NCBI RefSeq assembly: GCF_000377765.1
Contig: NZ_KB898667.1
Coordinates: forward strand, 62,001 to 126,000
Source: Gracilibacillus lacisalsi DSM 19029
Lineage (GTDB): Bacteria; Bacillota; Bacilli; Bacillales; Amphibacillaceae
DNA: 64,000 bases
Direction of reading: 5' to 3'
Shown: positions 28,528 to 38,808 of the stretch, in pieces
Numbering within the stretch: position 1 is the first letter of the stretch
Layout of the letters: the number at the start of each line of letters is the position of its first letter
Program-made: the position numbers and the translations under genes
Notes under the pieces: generated by a model
Told to the model about the DNA's origin: nothing
What the model saw: the letters and a program-made list of their open reading frames with translations, nothing else
Database searches by the model: none

Positions 28528-29508
28528 ATGACAGAAAATTTTTGGCGTGAATTACCACGACCGTTTTTTATATTAGCACCAATGGAAGATGTGACAGATG
28601 TTGTTTTTCGTCATGTAGTGAGTGAAGCAGCTAGACCGGATGTGTTTTTTACCGAGTTTGCCAATACGGAAAGTTATTGTCATCCAGACGGAAAACAAAG
28701 TGTGCGTGGGCGTTTGACATTTACAGAGGATGAACAGCCAATGGTCGCTCATATTTGGGGAGACAAGCCTGAATACTTTCGGGAAATGAGCATTGGTATG
28801 GCGAAAGAAGGGTTTAAGGGTGTCGATATCAATATGGGTTGTCCAGCACCTAATGTCACAAAAAGTGGCAAAGGATGTGGCTTGATCCGTCGTCCAGAAG
28901 TTGCAGCAGATATCATACAAGCAGCGAAAGCAGGGGGATTACCTGTAAGTGTGAAGACAAGGCTTGGTTATACGTACGTGGAAGAATGGCGCGATTGGCT
29001 CACACATATCTTGAAACAAGACATTGTTAATCTTTCTATTCATCTCCGTACCAAAAAGGAAATGAGTAAAGTTGATGCCCATTGGGAATTAATCCCGGAA
29101 ATAAAGAAACTTCGTGATCAAGTGGCACCAAATACACTTTTGACAATCAATGGCGATATCCCGGATCGTCAAACCGGATTGAAACTTGTCGAGCAATATG
29201 GTGTTGATGGGGTGATGATTGGACGTGGTATTTTTCATAATCCATTTGCCTTTGAAAAGGAACCAAGAGATCCGAGTAGTAAAGAATTGCTCGATCTTTT
29301 GAGATTACATCTGGATCTTTTTGATAAATATTCAAAAGTAGAACCACGTTTGTTTAAACCTCTTCGTCGCTTTTTCAAGATTTATGTCCGTGGATTTCGT
29401 GGGGCAAGTGAATTACGAAATCAGTTAATGGATACAGAGTCAACTGATGAAGTGCGTGCATTGCTCGATAAATTTGAGTTAAAGAATCTTGAAGGGGTCG
29501 AGAGTTAG
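28528..29508 (+). CDS. dus: tRNA-dihydrouridine synthase
   Basis: FMN-dependent TIM-barrel enzyme of 326 residues that reduces uridines in tRNA D-loops. '[11 protein letters not shown]' starts the barrel, and the catalytic cysteine is in '[19 protein letters not shown]'. '[14 protein letters not shown]' binds phosphate of FMN. The sequence is closer to the short DusC-like type than to DusB. Good site AACGAAAGGAT before ATG. Confidence 0.92.
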   Translation: MTENFWRELPRPFFILAPMEDVTDVVFRHVVSEAARPDVFFTEFANTESYCHPDGKQSVRGRLTFTEDEQPMVAHIWGDKPEYFREMSIGMAKEGFKGVDINMGCPAPNVTKSGKGCGLIRRPEVAADIIQAAKAGGLPVSVKTRLGYTYVEEWRDWLTHILKQDIVNLSIHLRTKKEMSKVDAHWELIPEIKKLRDQVAPNTLLTINGDIPDRQTGLKLVEQYGVDGVMIGRGIFHNPFAFEKEPRDPSSKELLDLLRLHLDLFDKYSKVEPRLFKPLRRFFKIYVRGFRGASELRNQLMDTESTDEVRALLDKFELKNLEGVES

Positions 29509-29583
29509 TAGTGTTTCTTCATTCAAGGTTCAAACAAAGGTGATGTTAGCACGATGCTAGACACAAGTATCTAGATCACAAAT

Positions 29584-29635
29584 AAAGACCCGAACTTGAA
29601 TTCCATAACAAATGGAGTAGTTCGGGTCTTTTTTA
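29584..29635 (+). terminator. Terminator after dus
   Basis: AAAGACCCGAACT and AGTTCGGGTCTTT form a perfect 13-bp stem, with an inner TTCCAT/ATGGAG pairing, then TTTT. Upstream (29541-29579) a further paired stretch GTGAT...ATCAC encloses TTAGCA/TGCTAG. Confidence 0.92.
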
Positions 29636-29831
29636 ATGCGAGCTTAAGATTTTTATAACGGCTAAAACATAAACTGCGCAGTAACGTGAATGGATTTACT
29701 GTCCTTATTCTTCATTGGAGAAAGTTGACGAAACGATCCAGCAGAATACTTCGTTGGGAACAAGTACAATATTTATTCGAACAAAAATTATATTCGTATT
29801 GTTTTCTATGTTATCGTTCAAACCAACGGAA

Positions 29832-30083
29832 GGAGATATCCCCGGAAACGCCACCCCTGTTCCGAGGAAAAAGTCCTCTTTTCCGGGGATAATCGCCAAT
29901 ATCCCCGGAAGGGAAGGAGATATCCCCGGAAGCGCCACCCCTGTTCCGAGGAAAAAATCCCCTCTTCCGGGGATAATCGCCAATATCCCGGGAAGGGAAG
30001 GAGATATCCCCGGAAGTGCCACCTCTGCTCCGAGGAAAAAGTCTTCTCTTCCGGGGATAATCACCTATATTCCGGGAAGGGAG
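29832..30083. repeat. Three 84-bp repeats, each made of four 21-bp sub-units with TTCCGGGGATA/TATCCCCGGAA cores
   Basis: Units start at 29832, 29916 and 30000, exactly 84 bp apart and about 90% identical. Within a unit, cores recur every 21 bp in alternating orientation: TATCCCCGGAA, GTTCCGAGGAA, TTCCGGGGATA, TATCCCCGGAA. Degenerate copies lie at 34364 and 59342. It occupies most of the 727-bp space between dus and gbsR; nothing else was seen there. Open frames in both directions come from the 84-bp period. Confidence 0.93.
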
Positions 30084-30235
30084 TGGTAGTTATCGTCACT
30101 ATATATTTCGAAAATATGATTAAGGATATTATGTTACTTCGAACAAATAAAATTCATTTAAATAAGTTAGATTTCTTTCCGACGTTCGTCTCTAGCTTGG
30201 AATGTATTCGTTATGTCCAAGCCTCGTTTTCATTT

Positions 30236-30811
30236 TTATGACTCATCACGCTTACTATCCGTATCCTCAATCGGTAAGAACTCAAAAATCTCACCAGATT
30301 CAACGGATTCAACAAGTCTCTCCAACCAGTGACAATAGTTCCTATATTCCGTGAGTTGCTGTATATCTTGTTCAGCTCGACGTTTCATTTCTACATCGAT
30401 TTCCTCCATATTAAGGACTTCCTGCAGTTTTTCTATAGCATCATTGATGGACGAAAGATTTAATTTTGCTTCTCTTTCCCATTTATCCCCAAAGAAATGG
30501 GAAAAATATTGGAAGAAATTTTTCTCGGCCATAAATAAATCTTTACGAGAACCTCTTCTCCAAACTTTCTTTACAATGTTGATATCTTGTAACTTACGGA
30601 CTGCTGTACTCATGCTCGGTTTACTCATTCCAAGGTCGTTTTTCATATCATCAAGAGTCAAAGGATCATGCTTGAAATACATAGTTGCGTATAATCTTCC
30701 AATGGATGGTGTGACGCCGTATAGATCCATTGTTTCGGCAATCGAGTCAATGACTAAGCGCTCAGCATCTTCAAGCAATTCTTCTGCTTTTTGCTGTTTT
30801 TCATCTTCCAA
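30236..30811 (-). CDS. gbsR: GbsR-type choline-sensing repressor
   Basis: MarR-like winged-helix regulator of 191 residues. The DNA-binding part is near residues 45-85 ('LTLDDMKNDLGMSKPSMSTAVRKL', given as separate blocks LTLDDM, DLGMSKPSMS and RKLQ). Start is TTG 30811 with GAGGGA upstream. It is divergent from gbsA, as in Bacillus subtilis, where GbsR binds choline and then releases gbsAB. Two identical palindromes in the shared intergenic region fit its operators. Confidence 0.92.
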   Translation of the reverse strand: MEDEKQQKAEELLEDAERLVIDSIAETMDLYGVTPSIGRLYATMYFKHDPLTLDDMKNDLGMSKPSMSTAVRKLQDINIVKKVWRRGSRKDLFMAEKNFFQYFSHFFGDKWEREAKLNLSSINDAIEKLQEVLNMEEIDVEMKRRAEQDIQQLTEYRNYCHWLERLVESVESGEIFEFLPIEDTDSKRDES

Positions 30812-30847
30812 TGATATCCCTCATTTCCTATTAGTAAAATTTAAATG

Positions 30848-30865
30848 GTTAAATATGAATTTAAC
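30848..30865. promoter_or_regulatory. Candidate GbsR operator 1 (gbsR side)
   Basis: GTTAAA-TATGAA-TTTAAC, a perfect 6-6-6 palindrome located 37 bp upstream of the gbsR start. The identical arms recur at 30979-30996. Confidence 0.6.
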
Positions 30866-30934
30866 TACTTTAATTTCAACTATAACTTATCTTGTGTGAA
30901 TGTCAAAAATTATTTAACCGAAGATAGCCACTGG

Positions 30935-30963
30935 TTTACAAAGAAAAAACACTATGGTATATT
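30935..30963 (+). promoter_or_regulatory. gbsA promoter
   Basis: TTTACA (30935-30940), exactly 17 bp, TATATT (30958-30963). Start expected near 30970. Confidence 0.7.
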
Positions 30964-30978
30964 TAAAATGTTAAAAAC

Positions 30979-30996
30979 GTTAAAAAATAATTTAAC
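30979..30996. promoter_or_regulatory. Candidate GbsR operator 2 (gbsA leader)
   Basis: GTTAAA-AAATAA-TTTAAC, with the same arms and spacing as 30848-30865. It lies just downstream of the predicted gbsA transcription start, a position that suits roadblock repression, the mechanism reported for GbsR in Bacillus subtilis. Confidence 0.65.
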
Positions 30997-31022
30997 AAAA
31001 TTAATGTTAGGGGGAGAAATAT

Positions 31023-32489
31023 ATGAAAAAAATGTTCATCAACGGGGAATGGAATGAGGCTCGCACCGGTGAAAGTAGGAGCATCATCAACCCGTTCAAT
31101 CAGGAAATTATTGCAACAGTCGCTGAAGGGAACGCTGAAGATGCAAAACTAGCAATCTCTGCAGCACGTGAAGCCTTTGATCATGGTGATTGGAGGAATA
31201 CCCCTGCTAATGAACGAGGTAAAAAAGTACTCCAAATCGCTGAATTAATAGAAAGAGATAGTGAAGAACTAGCAGAGCTTGAATCTCTTGATACTGGCAA
31301 AACGATTGAAGAAAGCCGTGCAGATATGGCTGATATCGCGGAGGTTTTTCGTTATTTTGCTGGGTTAGCTGATAAAGACGGTGGAGAAATCATTGATTCA
31401 CCGATTCCGAATAGCCAAAGTAAAGTGGTCCGCGAACCGGTCGGAGTTTGCGGTCAAATCACGCCATGGAATTACCCACTTTTACAAGCAGCTTGGAAAA
31501 TTGCTCCTGCGCTTGCTGCAGGAAATACGATTGTAATGAAACCAAGTGAGATCACACCGTTAACAACGATTAAAGTGACAGAATTAATGGAAGAAGTCGG
31601 TTTTCCAGATGGTGTAGTTAACCTTGTTCTCGGTAAAGGTGCGACAGTAGGTAACGAGCTAGCAGAAAGCCATGACGTTGACCTCATATCTTTTACAGGT
31701 GGAATTGATACAGGTAAGAAGATTATGCAGACGGCAAGTGGCAATGTGAAGAAGATTGCACTCGAACTTGGAGGGAAAAATCCGAACATTGTATTTGCCG
31801 ACGCTGATTTCGATACGGCACTTGATCAAGCCTTAAATGCTGTTTTCTTCCATGCTGGTCAGGTTTGTTCTGCAGGAGCTAGATTGCTCGTAGAAGATTC
31901 GATTCATGATCGCTTTGTCGAAGCACTTGCTGAAAGAGCTAAACGGATTAAATTAGGTAACGGATTTAATGACGAAACGCAGTCTGGTCCATTAATTTCA
32001 GAAGAACATCGAGCAAAAGTTGAAAAATACGTAGAAATTGGAAAACAAGAAGGAGCCAAAGTCTTGGTTGGTGGTTCTCGTCCAGATGATCCCGAACTGC
32101 AAAACGGCTTCTTTTATTTGCCTACTATTTTAATCGATTGTCATTCCGATATGCGCATTGTACAGGAGGAAGTATTTGGCCCTGTCCTAACGGTCGAACG
32201 TTTTAAAGATGAAGAAGAAGCAGTACGTCTGGCTAATGACACGATCTATGGCCTTGCCGGTGCAGTATGGACGACTGATGTTGATAAAGCAGAACGTGTT
32301 GCGTCTACATTACGAATGGGGACAGTCTGGATTAACGATTTCCATCCATATTTCGCACAGGCTCCATGGGGTGGATATAAACAATCAGGAATTGGACGTG
32401 AGTTAGGCAAAATGGGATTGGAAGAGTACACAGAAACGAAACATATTTACCGTAATCTCAATCCAGAGCCACTTGATTGGTTTAAATAA
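31023..32489 (+). CDS. gbsA: Betaine aldehyde dehydrogenase
   Basis: NAD-dependent aldehyde dehydrogenase of 488 residues that makes glycine betaine from betaine aldehyde. The catalytic glutamate is in '[18 protein letters not shown]' and the cysteine in '[13 protein letters not shown]'; '[12 protein letters not shown]' is also typical. GGGGGAGA precedes ATG. It is first in the operon with betA and divergent from gbsR. Together they produce an osmoprotectant from choline. Confidence 0.95.
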   Translation: MKKMFINGEWNEARTGESRSIINPFNQEIIATVAEGNAEDAKLAISAAREAFDHGDWRNTPANERGKKVLQIAELIERDSEELAELESLDTGKTIEESRADMADIAEVFRYFAGLADKDGGEIIDSPIPNSQSKVVREPVGVCGQITPWNYPLLQAAWKIAPALAAGNTIVMKPSEITPLTTIKVTELMEEVGFPDGVVNLVLGKGATVGNELAESHDVDLISFTGGIDTGKKIMQTASGNVKKIALELGGKNPNIVFADADFDTALDQALNAVFFHAGQVCSAGARLLVEDSIHDRFVEALAERAKRIKLGNGFNDETQSGPLISEEHRAKVEKYVEIGKQEGAKVLVGGSRPDDPELQNGFFYLPTILIDCHSDMRIVQEEVFGPVLTVERFKDEEEAVRLANDTIYGLAGAVWTTDVDKAERVASTLRMGTVWINDFHPYFAQAPWGGYKQSGIGRELGKMGLEEYTETKHIYRNLNPEPLDWFK

Positions 32490-32550
32490 TGATATAACTG
32501 AATTTCGTTTGAATATGCTCATTTTATATTTAAATAAGGAGGTTCTTAGA

Positions 32551-34236
32551 ATGAGTGAAAGATTTGACTATGTAGTCATTGGCGGTGGAAGTGCAGGTTC
32601 TGTACTCGGTAACCGCCTAAGTGAAGACGGAACAAAGAGTGTTCTTATATTAGAGGCAGGACGTAGTGACTATCCATGGGATTTATTGATTCAAATGCCA
32701 GCAGCATTGCCATTCCCATCAGGGAAAAGCTTGTACGACTGGAAATATGAATCTGACCCTGAACCTTATATGGGTGGTCGACGAATTAAGCATGCTCGTG
32801 GTAAGGTACTTGGAGGTTCAAGTTCGATTAATGGTATGATTTATCAGCGAGGTAATCCCAAGGACTATGAACGATGGGGAGCCGATCCCGGTATGGAAAC
32901 ATGGGATTTTGCGCACTGTCTTCCATATTTTAAACGTTTGGAAAATGCATTAGCAGCAGATCCAGATGATGACCTTCGTGGTCATGATGGTCCGATTAAA
33001 TTGGAACGCGGTCCAGCTAAAAATCCATTGTTCCAAGCATTTTTTGATGCAGCTGTCCAAGCAGGGTACAATCGAACACCTGATGTAAATGGTTATCGTC
33101 AAGAAGGATTCGGACCATTTGATAAGCATGTGTATAAAGGTAGAAGGATGTCTGCTTCACGTGCATATTTACACCCATACAAGCACCGTAACAATCTTAC
33201 GATAAGAACACGTGCTTTCGTTACCAATATTGACATAAATGGTGAACGAGCAGAGGGTGTGACATATCGACGCAACGGGAAAATGCATCAAGTGAAAGCA
33301 GGTGAGGTGATCCTTGCAGGTGGTGCGATTAATACGCCACAACTATTACAATTATCAGGTGTGGGTGATGCAGAGCATTTACGTTCAGTCGGTGTCAAAC
33401 CGAAAGTGAACCTTCCTGGTGTTGGCGAAAACCTTCAGGACCATCTTGAAGTTTATATCCAACACGCTTGTCCGCAACCAGTATCTGAACAGCCTAACTT
33501 GAAGTTATGGCGGATGCCTTGGGTTGGTTTGCAGTGGATATTCGGTCGCAAAGGTCCAGCAGCAACGAACCATTTTGAAGGTGGAGGGTTTGTCCGTTCG
33601 AATGAAGATGTCGACTATCCAAATTTGATGTTTCATTTCCTTCCGGTAGCAGTAAGATATGATGGACAAAAAGCAGAAACAGATCATGGATTCCAAGTAC
33701 ATGTTGGACCTATGTATTCTGATGCTCGAGGGTCATTAAAGATTCGTTCAAATGATCCTAAAGACCATCCAAGTATGGTTTATAACTACCTTTCAACCGA
33801 ACAGGATCGACGTGAATGGGTTGAAGCAATTCGAGTTTCTCGAAATATTTTATCTCAGCCAGCGATGGCACCATATAATTCTGGAGAAATCTCCCCTGGT
33901 TCTTCTGTTCAAACAGATGAAGAGATTTTAGATTGGGTGGCGAAAGATGCGGAGACTGCACTGCACCCGTCCTGCACGACAAAAATGGGGCCAGCTTCAG
34001 ACCCGATGGCAGTCGTAAATCCGAATACAATGAAAGTCCATGGACTTGACAATGTAAGAGTTGCTGATGCATCTGCAATGCCTTACGTTACTAATGGTAA
34101 TATCCATGCTCCTGTATTGATGTTGGCGGAAAAAGCAGCTGACTTAATCCTTGGACGTAAACCACTGGAGCCGATTCATGCTGATTATTATCGTCATGGC
34201 ATTGATCCAGCCGATGCAGGAACAGTTAATCGCTAA
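32551..34236 (+). CDS. betA: Choline dehydrogenase (GMC oxidoreductase, BetA type)
   Basis: FAD enzyme of 561 residues that oxidises choline to betaine aldehyde. FAD motif '[17 protein letters not shown]' is at the N-terminus. GMC signatures '[21 protein letters not shown]' (blocks GKVLGGSSS and INGMIYQRG) and '[16 protein letters not shown]' are present, with the active-site histidine in '[11 protein letters not shown]'. ATG 32551 has AAGGAGG; a longer frame runs back into gbsA. Bacillus subtilis uses a type III alcohol dehydrogenase (GbsB) in this position, so here a Gram-negative-like BetA is combined with GbsR and GbsA. Confidence 0.95.
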   Translation: MSERFDYVVIGGGSAGSVLGNRLSEDGTKSVLILEAGRSDYPWDLLIQMPAALPFPSGKSLYDWKYESDPEPYMGGRRIKHARGKVLGGSSSINGMIYQRGNPKDYERWGADPGMETWDFAHCLPYFKRLENALAADPDDDLRGHDGPIKLERGPAKNPLFQAFFDAAVQAGYNRTPDVNGYRQEGFGPFDKHVYKGRRMSASRAYLHPYKHRNNLTIRTRAFVTNIDINGERAEGVTYRRNGKMHQVKAGEVILAGGAINTPQLLQLSGVGDAEHLRSVGVKPKVNLPGVGENLQDHLEVYIQHACPQPVSEQPNLKLWRMPWVGLQWIFGRKGPAATNHFEGGGFVRSNEDVDYPNLMFHFLPVAVRYDGQKAETDHGFQVHVGPMYSDARGSLKIRSNDPKDHPSMVYNYLSTEQDRREWVEAIRVSRNILSQPAMAPYNSGEISPGSSVQTDEEILDWVAKDAETALHPSCTTKMGPASDPMAVVNPNTMKVHGLDNVRVADASAMPYVTNGNIHAPVLMLAEKAADLILGRKPLEPIHADYYRHGIDPADAGTVNR

Positions 34237-34303
34237 GACAAATAATGTTTCTATAAGAAGCACTTATATTTAATATATTCCCCCCTTTTTTTGAAATAGA
34301 ACT

Positions 34304-34345
34304 AGAGCATTAAATTGCAAAACAAAGCAATTTAATGCTCTTTTT
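34304..34345 (+). terminator. Terminator after betA
   Basis: AGAGCATTAAATTGC and GCAATTTAATGCTCT, perfect 15-bp stem, 8-nt loop, then TTTTT. Confidence 0.95.
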
Positions 34346-34363
34346 ACTTGGACAAGTATCACG

Positions 34364-34447
34364 TTCCTTGGATAAAGACTTATATCCAAGGAAGAGAACA
34401 AGGTATTCCAGGAGGAGCGGTTATTGCTCTATTTATACAGTTGTCTA
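34364..34447. repeat. Single degenerate 84-bp repeat unit
   Basis: Divided into 21-bp blocks it reads TTCCTTGGATA..., TCCAAGGAAGA..., TTCCAGGAGGA..., CTCTATTTATA..., the same order as the units at 59342 and related to 29832. It stands directly after the betA terminator. Confidence 0.65.
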
Positions 34448-34483
34448 TAGCAAGGTCTGTGTGCAATGTGCTTATTTAACTAC

Positions 34484-34527
34484 AAAAAAGAAGCTAGTCT
34501 CACCAGTAAGAGAGACTAACTTCTTTT
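34484..34527. terminator. Bidirectional terminator of the betaine-binding lipoprotein gene
   Basis: AAAAGAAGCTAGTCTC and GAGACTAACTTCTTTT pair over 16 positions with one mismatch, with A and T runs on both sides. Confidence 0.9.
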
Positions 34528-34537
34528 ATCTTTTTCC

Positions 34538-35449
34538 TTATTCTACCCATTCATCAACCAATTCTTGATTTTCATCGATCCATTCTTTAGCTCCATCGAG
34601 TGGTTCTTCAGCATTTTCCACATAATCAATTAATTCACCAATTTGCTCGTCATTCATTTTCCAGTTATTAATCCATTCGCTAACGTTTGGAAAATCTTCG
34701 CTAAATCCTTCTCTTGTAGCATGGTGAATTTTTTCTACTCCACCGTACGTGTTTTGTGGGTCTTCTAGGAATTTTAAGTCATATTTAGAGAAAGCCCAGT
34801 GTGGTGTCCATAGTGGCGCAACGATTGGTTCTTCATTTTTTATTGATTCTCTAATCTCAACTAACATGGTAGCTTCAGAGCTTGCTAATAGTTCAAATTC
34901 AAGATTATAATCATCAATTAATTCTTTCGTCACATCCATTGTACCTGCACCAGCGTCAAAACCAACAATTTCTCCTTCAAACAAATCTTTGTGTTCATTT
35001 AAATCTTCTATACTATTTACTTCTTCTACATATTCTGGAACTACAAGCCCTACTTTAGCATTATCAAACCAAGTAGCTTCTGAGAAATTAACTGTTTCCT
35101 GATACTCTTCAAGGTAATTAGCATCTTGAACCGGTAACCAAATTTCTAAATGAGCGTCCATATCGCCACTTTCTAATGCTTGCATCATCACACCCATGTC
35201 TAATACATTTAACTGGACGTTATAACCTTTATCTTCTAATATCGCTTTCCACATATTCGTTACAGCGATGTTTTCGGCCCAATTAATTTGACCAATTGTT
35301 ATTTCTTCATTATTTACTTCTGTATGTGACTCCTGGTCTTCCTCTGTTTGGTCACTGTTTGATGGATCACTAGTGTCCCCGCATGCTGTCAATACAGCAA
35401 CCACTAATAGTGTAAAAATAATACTTAACTCTTTCTTCCATTTGTTCAT
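34538..35449 (-). CDS. Glycine betaine/proline-betaine ABC substrate-binding lipoprotein (OpuAC-like)
   Basis: Lipoprotein of 303 residues. Signal and lipobox LTAC give Cys23, then an acidic linker. The OpuAC/ProX-type fold follows, with 'GQINWAENIAVTNMWK' and 'VAPLWTPHWAFSKYDLKFL'; the tryptophans would form the ligand cage. No ATPase or permease gene lies next to it, so it must work with a transporter encoded elsewhere or be a leftover. It converges on gbsA-betA, linking betaine uptake with synthesis. Confidence 0.87.
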   Translation of the reverse strand: MNKWKKELSIIFTLLVVAVLTACGDTSDPSNSDQTEEDQESHTEVNNEEITIGQINWAENIAVTNMWKAILEDKGYNVQLNVLDMGVMMQALESGDMDAHLEIWLPVQDANYLEEYQETVNFSEATWFDNAKVGLVVPEYVEEVNSIEDLNEHKDLFEGEIVGFDAGAGTMDVTKELIDDYNLEFELLASSEATMLVEIRESIKNEEPIVAPLWTPHWAFSKYDLKFLEDPQNTYGGVEKIHHATREGFSEDFPNVSEWINNWKMNDEQIGELIDYVENAEEPLDGAKEWIDENQELVDEWVE

Positions 35450-36087
35450 TGTTGAAAACTCCCTTATTATCTATTTATTTAAAATATTTCAAACATAAAA
35501 TTAGTTCAGAAATATTTTAATATAAAAGCAAAACATCAACTTATCTCCTATTTAGAAGCATAGAAGTCATGTAATAGTATTCTTAAACTATATATAAGAA
35601 TACAGGCTTTTTCGATATTAAAGCAAATGAATCATATCCCTCCTTAATAAATTTGTTAAATTTTTTTAAAACGTTCTTTACATACTTTATACTAACGTGT
35701 TTAAGCTAAATGTTCAAGTGGTAAAACGTGATTTCAGTCAATTCATACTAAAAGCGAAGTCATTATAACAATTCTAGTAACTCTTTTTAATCCATTCATT
35801 ATATTCAGCTGAGGAGAGATACAAAATTGTATTCTAAATGATAAAGAATTGAAATATTGTGCGGGGTTATGTTTGTTAGAATATAGGATAGAGTTTTATC
35901 ACCGTGCTAATCGTCCGCAAAACTCCACTTTAAGGTTCGAGTAAAACAAAGAAGCTAAGGTAGGAGAGAACGGACGCTAATACTCTGATAAGTTTCACTA
36001 ATCACCGGTGGAGAGCAAAAACCTCCACTGATAGAAGTCACACTTTATATATAGCACGTTTTAAATAAAGCAATATGGGGGAACAGG
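35450..36087. other. Gene-free region of 638 bp
   Basis: AT-rich stretch between the lipoprotein gene and the divergent GTPase gene. It contains the structured element at 35895-36033. GTTAAATTTTTTTAAAAC at about 35658 is a half match to the GbsR-like palindrome. No convincing small gene was seen. Confidence 0.6.
35895..36033 (-). ncRNA. Second copy of the structured dispersed element
   Basis: On the minus strand it aligns with 21533-21669: CAGTGGAGG...CTCCAC hairpin, 'ATTAGTGAAACTTATCAGAGTATTAGC', a GAACCTTAAAGTGGAG arm, then 'GCGGACGATTAGCACGGTG'. The CGTCCG and CGGACG arms can pair around a large loop. Substitutions between copies often keep pairing, for example GTGGGG/CCCCAC versus GTGGAG/CTCCAC. 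Confidence 0.6.
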
Positions 36088-38808
36088 ATGACCATGGAGA
36101 AACAACTAATTAGTAAATCCTATTATCATACATTTATAGAAGGTATTCATAATGTGGAGCCAATCAAGGTATTGGGTGAATTATATATAGATGAGCAGCA
36201 AAATGAAATGCCTGATTTATCGTATATTCGTTTTGCTCAGGGAGAGGTTTATTTTCTGTATAAAGATTATGAGGCGGCCATTTTTAAATGGGAAAACGTT
36301 GCTAATGAATTGAAACCTTGGGCGCAGAAAAATATAGCAGATGCTCATGCAAAAATGAATTTACTTGCCATTGCCGAGGACTACTATAATGCAGTTGAAA
36401 CAGATTCTGAAGTGTTAAAAACAGAAGTTCTTCTACAACTATTTTCACTATACATACAACTTGGTAAGCATGCAAAGGCAGTTGAATCGATTAAGCATGC
36501 GGTGGATATCAATCCAGACTATCCTGATGTCACTGATGTAGCACGAGTTTTCTTTGAAGACCAACAGGATTGGGAAAATGCTGTTGAACTTGCAGTTAAT
36601 GAAGCAATACGAACAGAATCATTATCATGGTTTATGACCTTAGAAGAGTATGTAGAAAATGGGCATACTGTAAAAATAAAGCCAAACTATTTCCGCGAAG
36701 TATTAATGACTTTATCTAACATTGATCTGAATCGCTTTGAAAGTTTAGCAACAGCACTATGGAATAGTTATAAACAAACGGATTTATATTTTCCTTGGCT
36801 GGAAGAAATAAATGATCTAATGCTAAACATGGAACCGGGACCTTCCTGTGTTTGGAGTAAGCTTCCTAATCAGTTTAGGGGAACATACTTTGAATTAATA
36901 AATGGTACATTTTTGATTAGAGAATTTTCTTATTTAATACCAAGTCATTTAACCAATTGGATGAAAGTATCTACGGCTTCAGATGCTGCGATAGCATCAT
37001 CAGCTGTACTAGCGTGGAGCGAAATGTATTCATCCGATATGGAAGCTTCTATTATTAATAAGGCGGAAAGTCTGTTAAGCCGGTCTGCTTATGATCAGAA
37101 AGGTGTAGAAGATGGATTCAAGCTTTTCAGGTCGATCATGAAATGGGCAGAGAATGAAGGCTTGTTATTGGATAAACGTTTCGAATGGATCGTTCACGAA
37201 CTGCAGAATTTAAATCAATATCATCTGATGATTACAGGAACAGAGACGAGCGGAAAGGCGTCATTTGTGAACATGTTGCTTGATGAGGAGGTTTCAGAAG
37301 AGCCTGCTAATGCTACGATCCTTTATAAAGATGCAGATAATGCGAAAATTCATGCCATTACGAATGAAGAAGAAAGAAGCATAGCTGAACATAACGAGTT
37401 TAAAGAAGCAACAAAAGATGAGCAGGCATTTATTTCTTGTAAGATGCCGGTACCGTTCTTAAATGAAAATAAACTTACATTAATTGATACTCCGCAGACC
37501 GATGGTAATCATTATCTGTATGTAGCAGACAGCTTATTGTTTGTTTTAAATGCGGACTCCAATTTGACAGGTAATGAATTGGATATGGCTGTTCAAATCA
37601 AGGAACAGGCACCAGAACTCCCTATTCATTTTCTATTATGCAATACGGACCGAAATACGGACAGTCAGGAAGTGATGGAACGGACGGAGAAAATAATATC
37701 TAGAATTGATGCTTATTTCCCAAAGGCGAAAGCATTCACTTATTCCACATATGGAGAAGAAAATAATCAAATAAACGAGTTTTCTGCTTTTACTAGGTCT
37801 ATAATGGGTGGACATAGCTTAGAACAAGAGCGTGCGTCAAAGATTTTGTATTATATTCGGAAATCGATTAAGTATTTGCTTTTAAAACGTGAAGAAGTAG
37901 AAAATTCATTAATCGATAACATTAAATGGAATGAAGAGATAGTCACTAAACTGAAGGGTGCTCAACATCAGTTAAGTGATTTAGAAGAGAATACGGTTCA
38001 AGTTATTAAAAAGTCATACAGCAAAATTATAGAAGAATGGAAAAAGGATTTGACGATAAAGATTCCAGAATTGGTTCGACAAAGTTCTGAAGTGATTAAG
38101 GAAGATAGAGATTTTGCAAAAATTCATACTGTGCTTAACGATGAAATAAATAAGCGAATTAATCATTATATTGAAGAAACAGTTTTACCAGATTTATATA
38201 TAGAACTGCAAGAATGGATGGAGAATAGTGAAAGGGAACTGAATGACAGCCAAGAGTACTTAGGTGAAATGAGCGAGAGTTTTAATCATCTATATGGTGA
38301 AGACAAGATATTTTTCGAGTGTGACACAAGGGTACTAGATGACTGGAATCGGGATATGAATCGAATGACAAGAGGGAATATACAGTTGACAAAGGCGACT
38401 TTTATGAGCAATGCTACCATTTCACAATTTTTATGGAAAAGTGCAGGAAAGCTTGTTGGTGCATTATCAAAAAATAAAGAAACTCTCCATGAGAAATATA
38501 AACACTATATGGAAGGGAAAGACTACAGCAAAACAAGCGAAGTACTTATAGATGAATTTATGCAGCAATTCGAAATATTTGGGAAATCTTTAGAACGGGA
38601 TATTAAGATATTCTTTACAGATCCGTATGATGAATTAGATGCAGTCTTAGCAGAGACATATGATGAGATTGAAGAAAATAAAGATATCCTAAGCGAAATG
38701 CAACAAAAACCAGAGGTATACCGCAACCCGATTACCTTGTTTGAATTAAGACTACGTCAATATGAATGGATGTTTGCTACAAGAGAACGAATCTATGAAA
38801 ATAGTTAA
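36088..38808 (+). CDS. Large TPR and dynamin-like GTPase-domain protein with atypical nucleotide motifs
   Basis: Cytoplasmic protein of 906 residues. The first 180 residues form TPR-like helices ('YIRFAQGEVYFLYKDYEAAI', 'KHAVDINPDYPDV'). A GTPase-like domain begins near 380: G1 'GTETSGKA' (384-391), G3 'DTPQTDG' (467-473), G4-like 'CNTD' (518-521). The P-loop has Ala in place of the usual Ser/Thr, G3 lacks the DxxG glycine at the normal place, and G4 lacks the usual Lys. A long helical part follows (600-900), as in dynamin-like proteins. No neighbour suggests a role. It may remodel membranes or be a pseudo-GTPase. Confidence 0.72.
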   Translation: MTMEKQLISKSYYHTFIEGIHNVEPIKVLGELYIDEQQNEMPDLSYIRFAQGEVYFLYKDYEAAIFKWENVANELKPWAQKNIADAHAKMNLLAIAEDYYNAVETDSEVLKTEVLLQLFSLYIQLGKHAKAVESIKHAVDINPDYPDVTDVARVFFEDQQDWENAVELAVNEAIRTESLSWFMTLEEYVENGHTVKIKPNYFREVLMTLSNIDLNRFESLATALWNSYKQTDLYFPWLEEINDLMLNMEPGPSCVWSKLPNQFRGTYFELINGTFLIREFSYLIPSHLTNWMKVSTASDAAIASSAVLAWSEMYSSDMEASIINKAESLLSRSAYDQKGVEDGFKLFRSIMKWAENEGLLLDKRFEWIVHELQNLNQYHLMITGTETSGKASFVNMLLDEEVSEEPANATILYKDADNAKIHAITNEEERSIAEHNEFKEATKDEQAFISCKMPVPFLNENKLTLIDTPQTDGNHYLYVADSLLFVLNADSNLTGNELDMAVQIKEQAPELPIHFLLCNTDRNTDSQEVMERTEKIISRIDAYFPKAKAFTYSTYGEENNQINEFSAFTRSIMGGHSLEQERASKILYYIRKSIKYLLLKREEVENSLIDNIKWNEEIVTKLKGAQHQLSDLEENTVQVIKKSYSKIIEEWKKDLTIKIPELVRQSSEVIKEDRDFAKIHTVLNDEINKRINHYIEETVLPDLYIELQEWMENSERELNDSQEYLGEMSESFNHLYGEDKIFFECDTRVLDDWNRDMNRMTRGNIQLTKATFMSNATISQFLWKSAGKLVGALSKNKETLHEKYKHYMEGKDYSKTSEVLIDEFMQQFEIFGKSLERDIKIFFTDPYDELDAVLAETYDEIEENKDILSEMQQKPEVYRNPITLFELRLRQYEWMFATRERIYENS

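Noticed and set aside
29530-29580. tRNA-like folded sequence after dus
   Set aside because: It pairs GTGAT/ATCAC and TTAGCA/TGCTAG but has no T-loop or acceptor features; treated as part of the terminator region.
29705-30089. Opposing frames of about 120 codons rich in IPGR/LPGI
   Set aside because: Both strands are open because the period is 84 bp; low complexity and no binding site.
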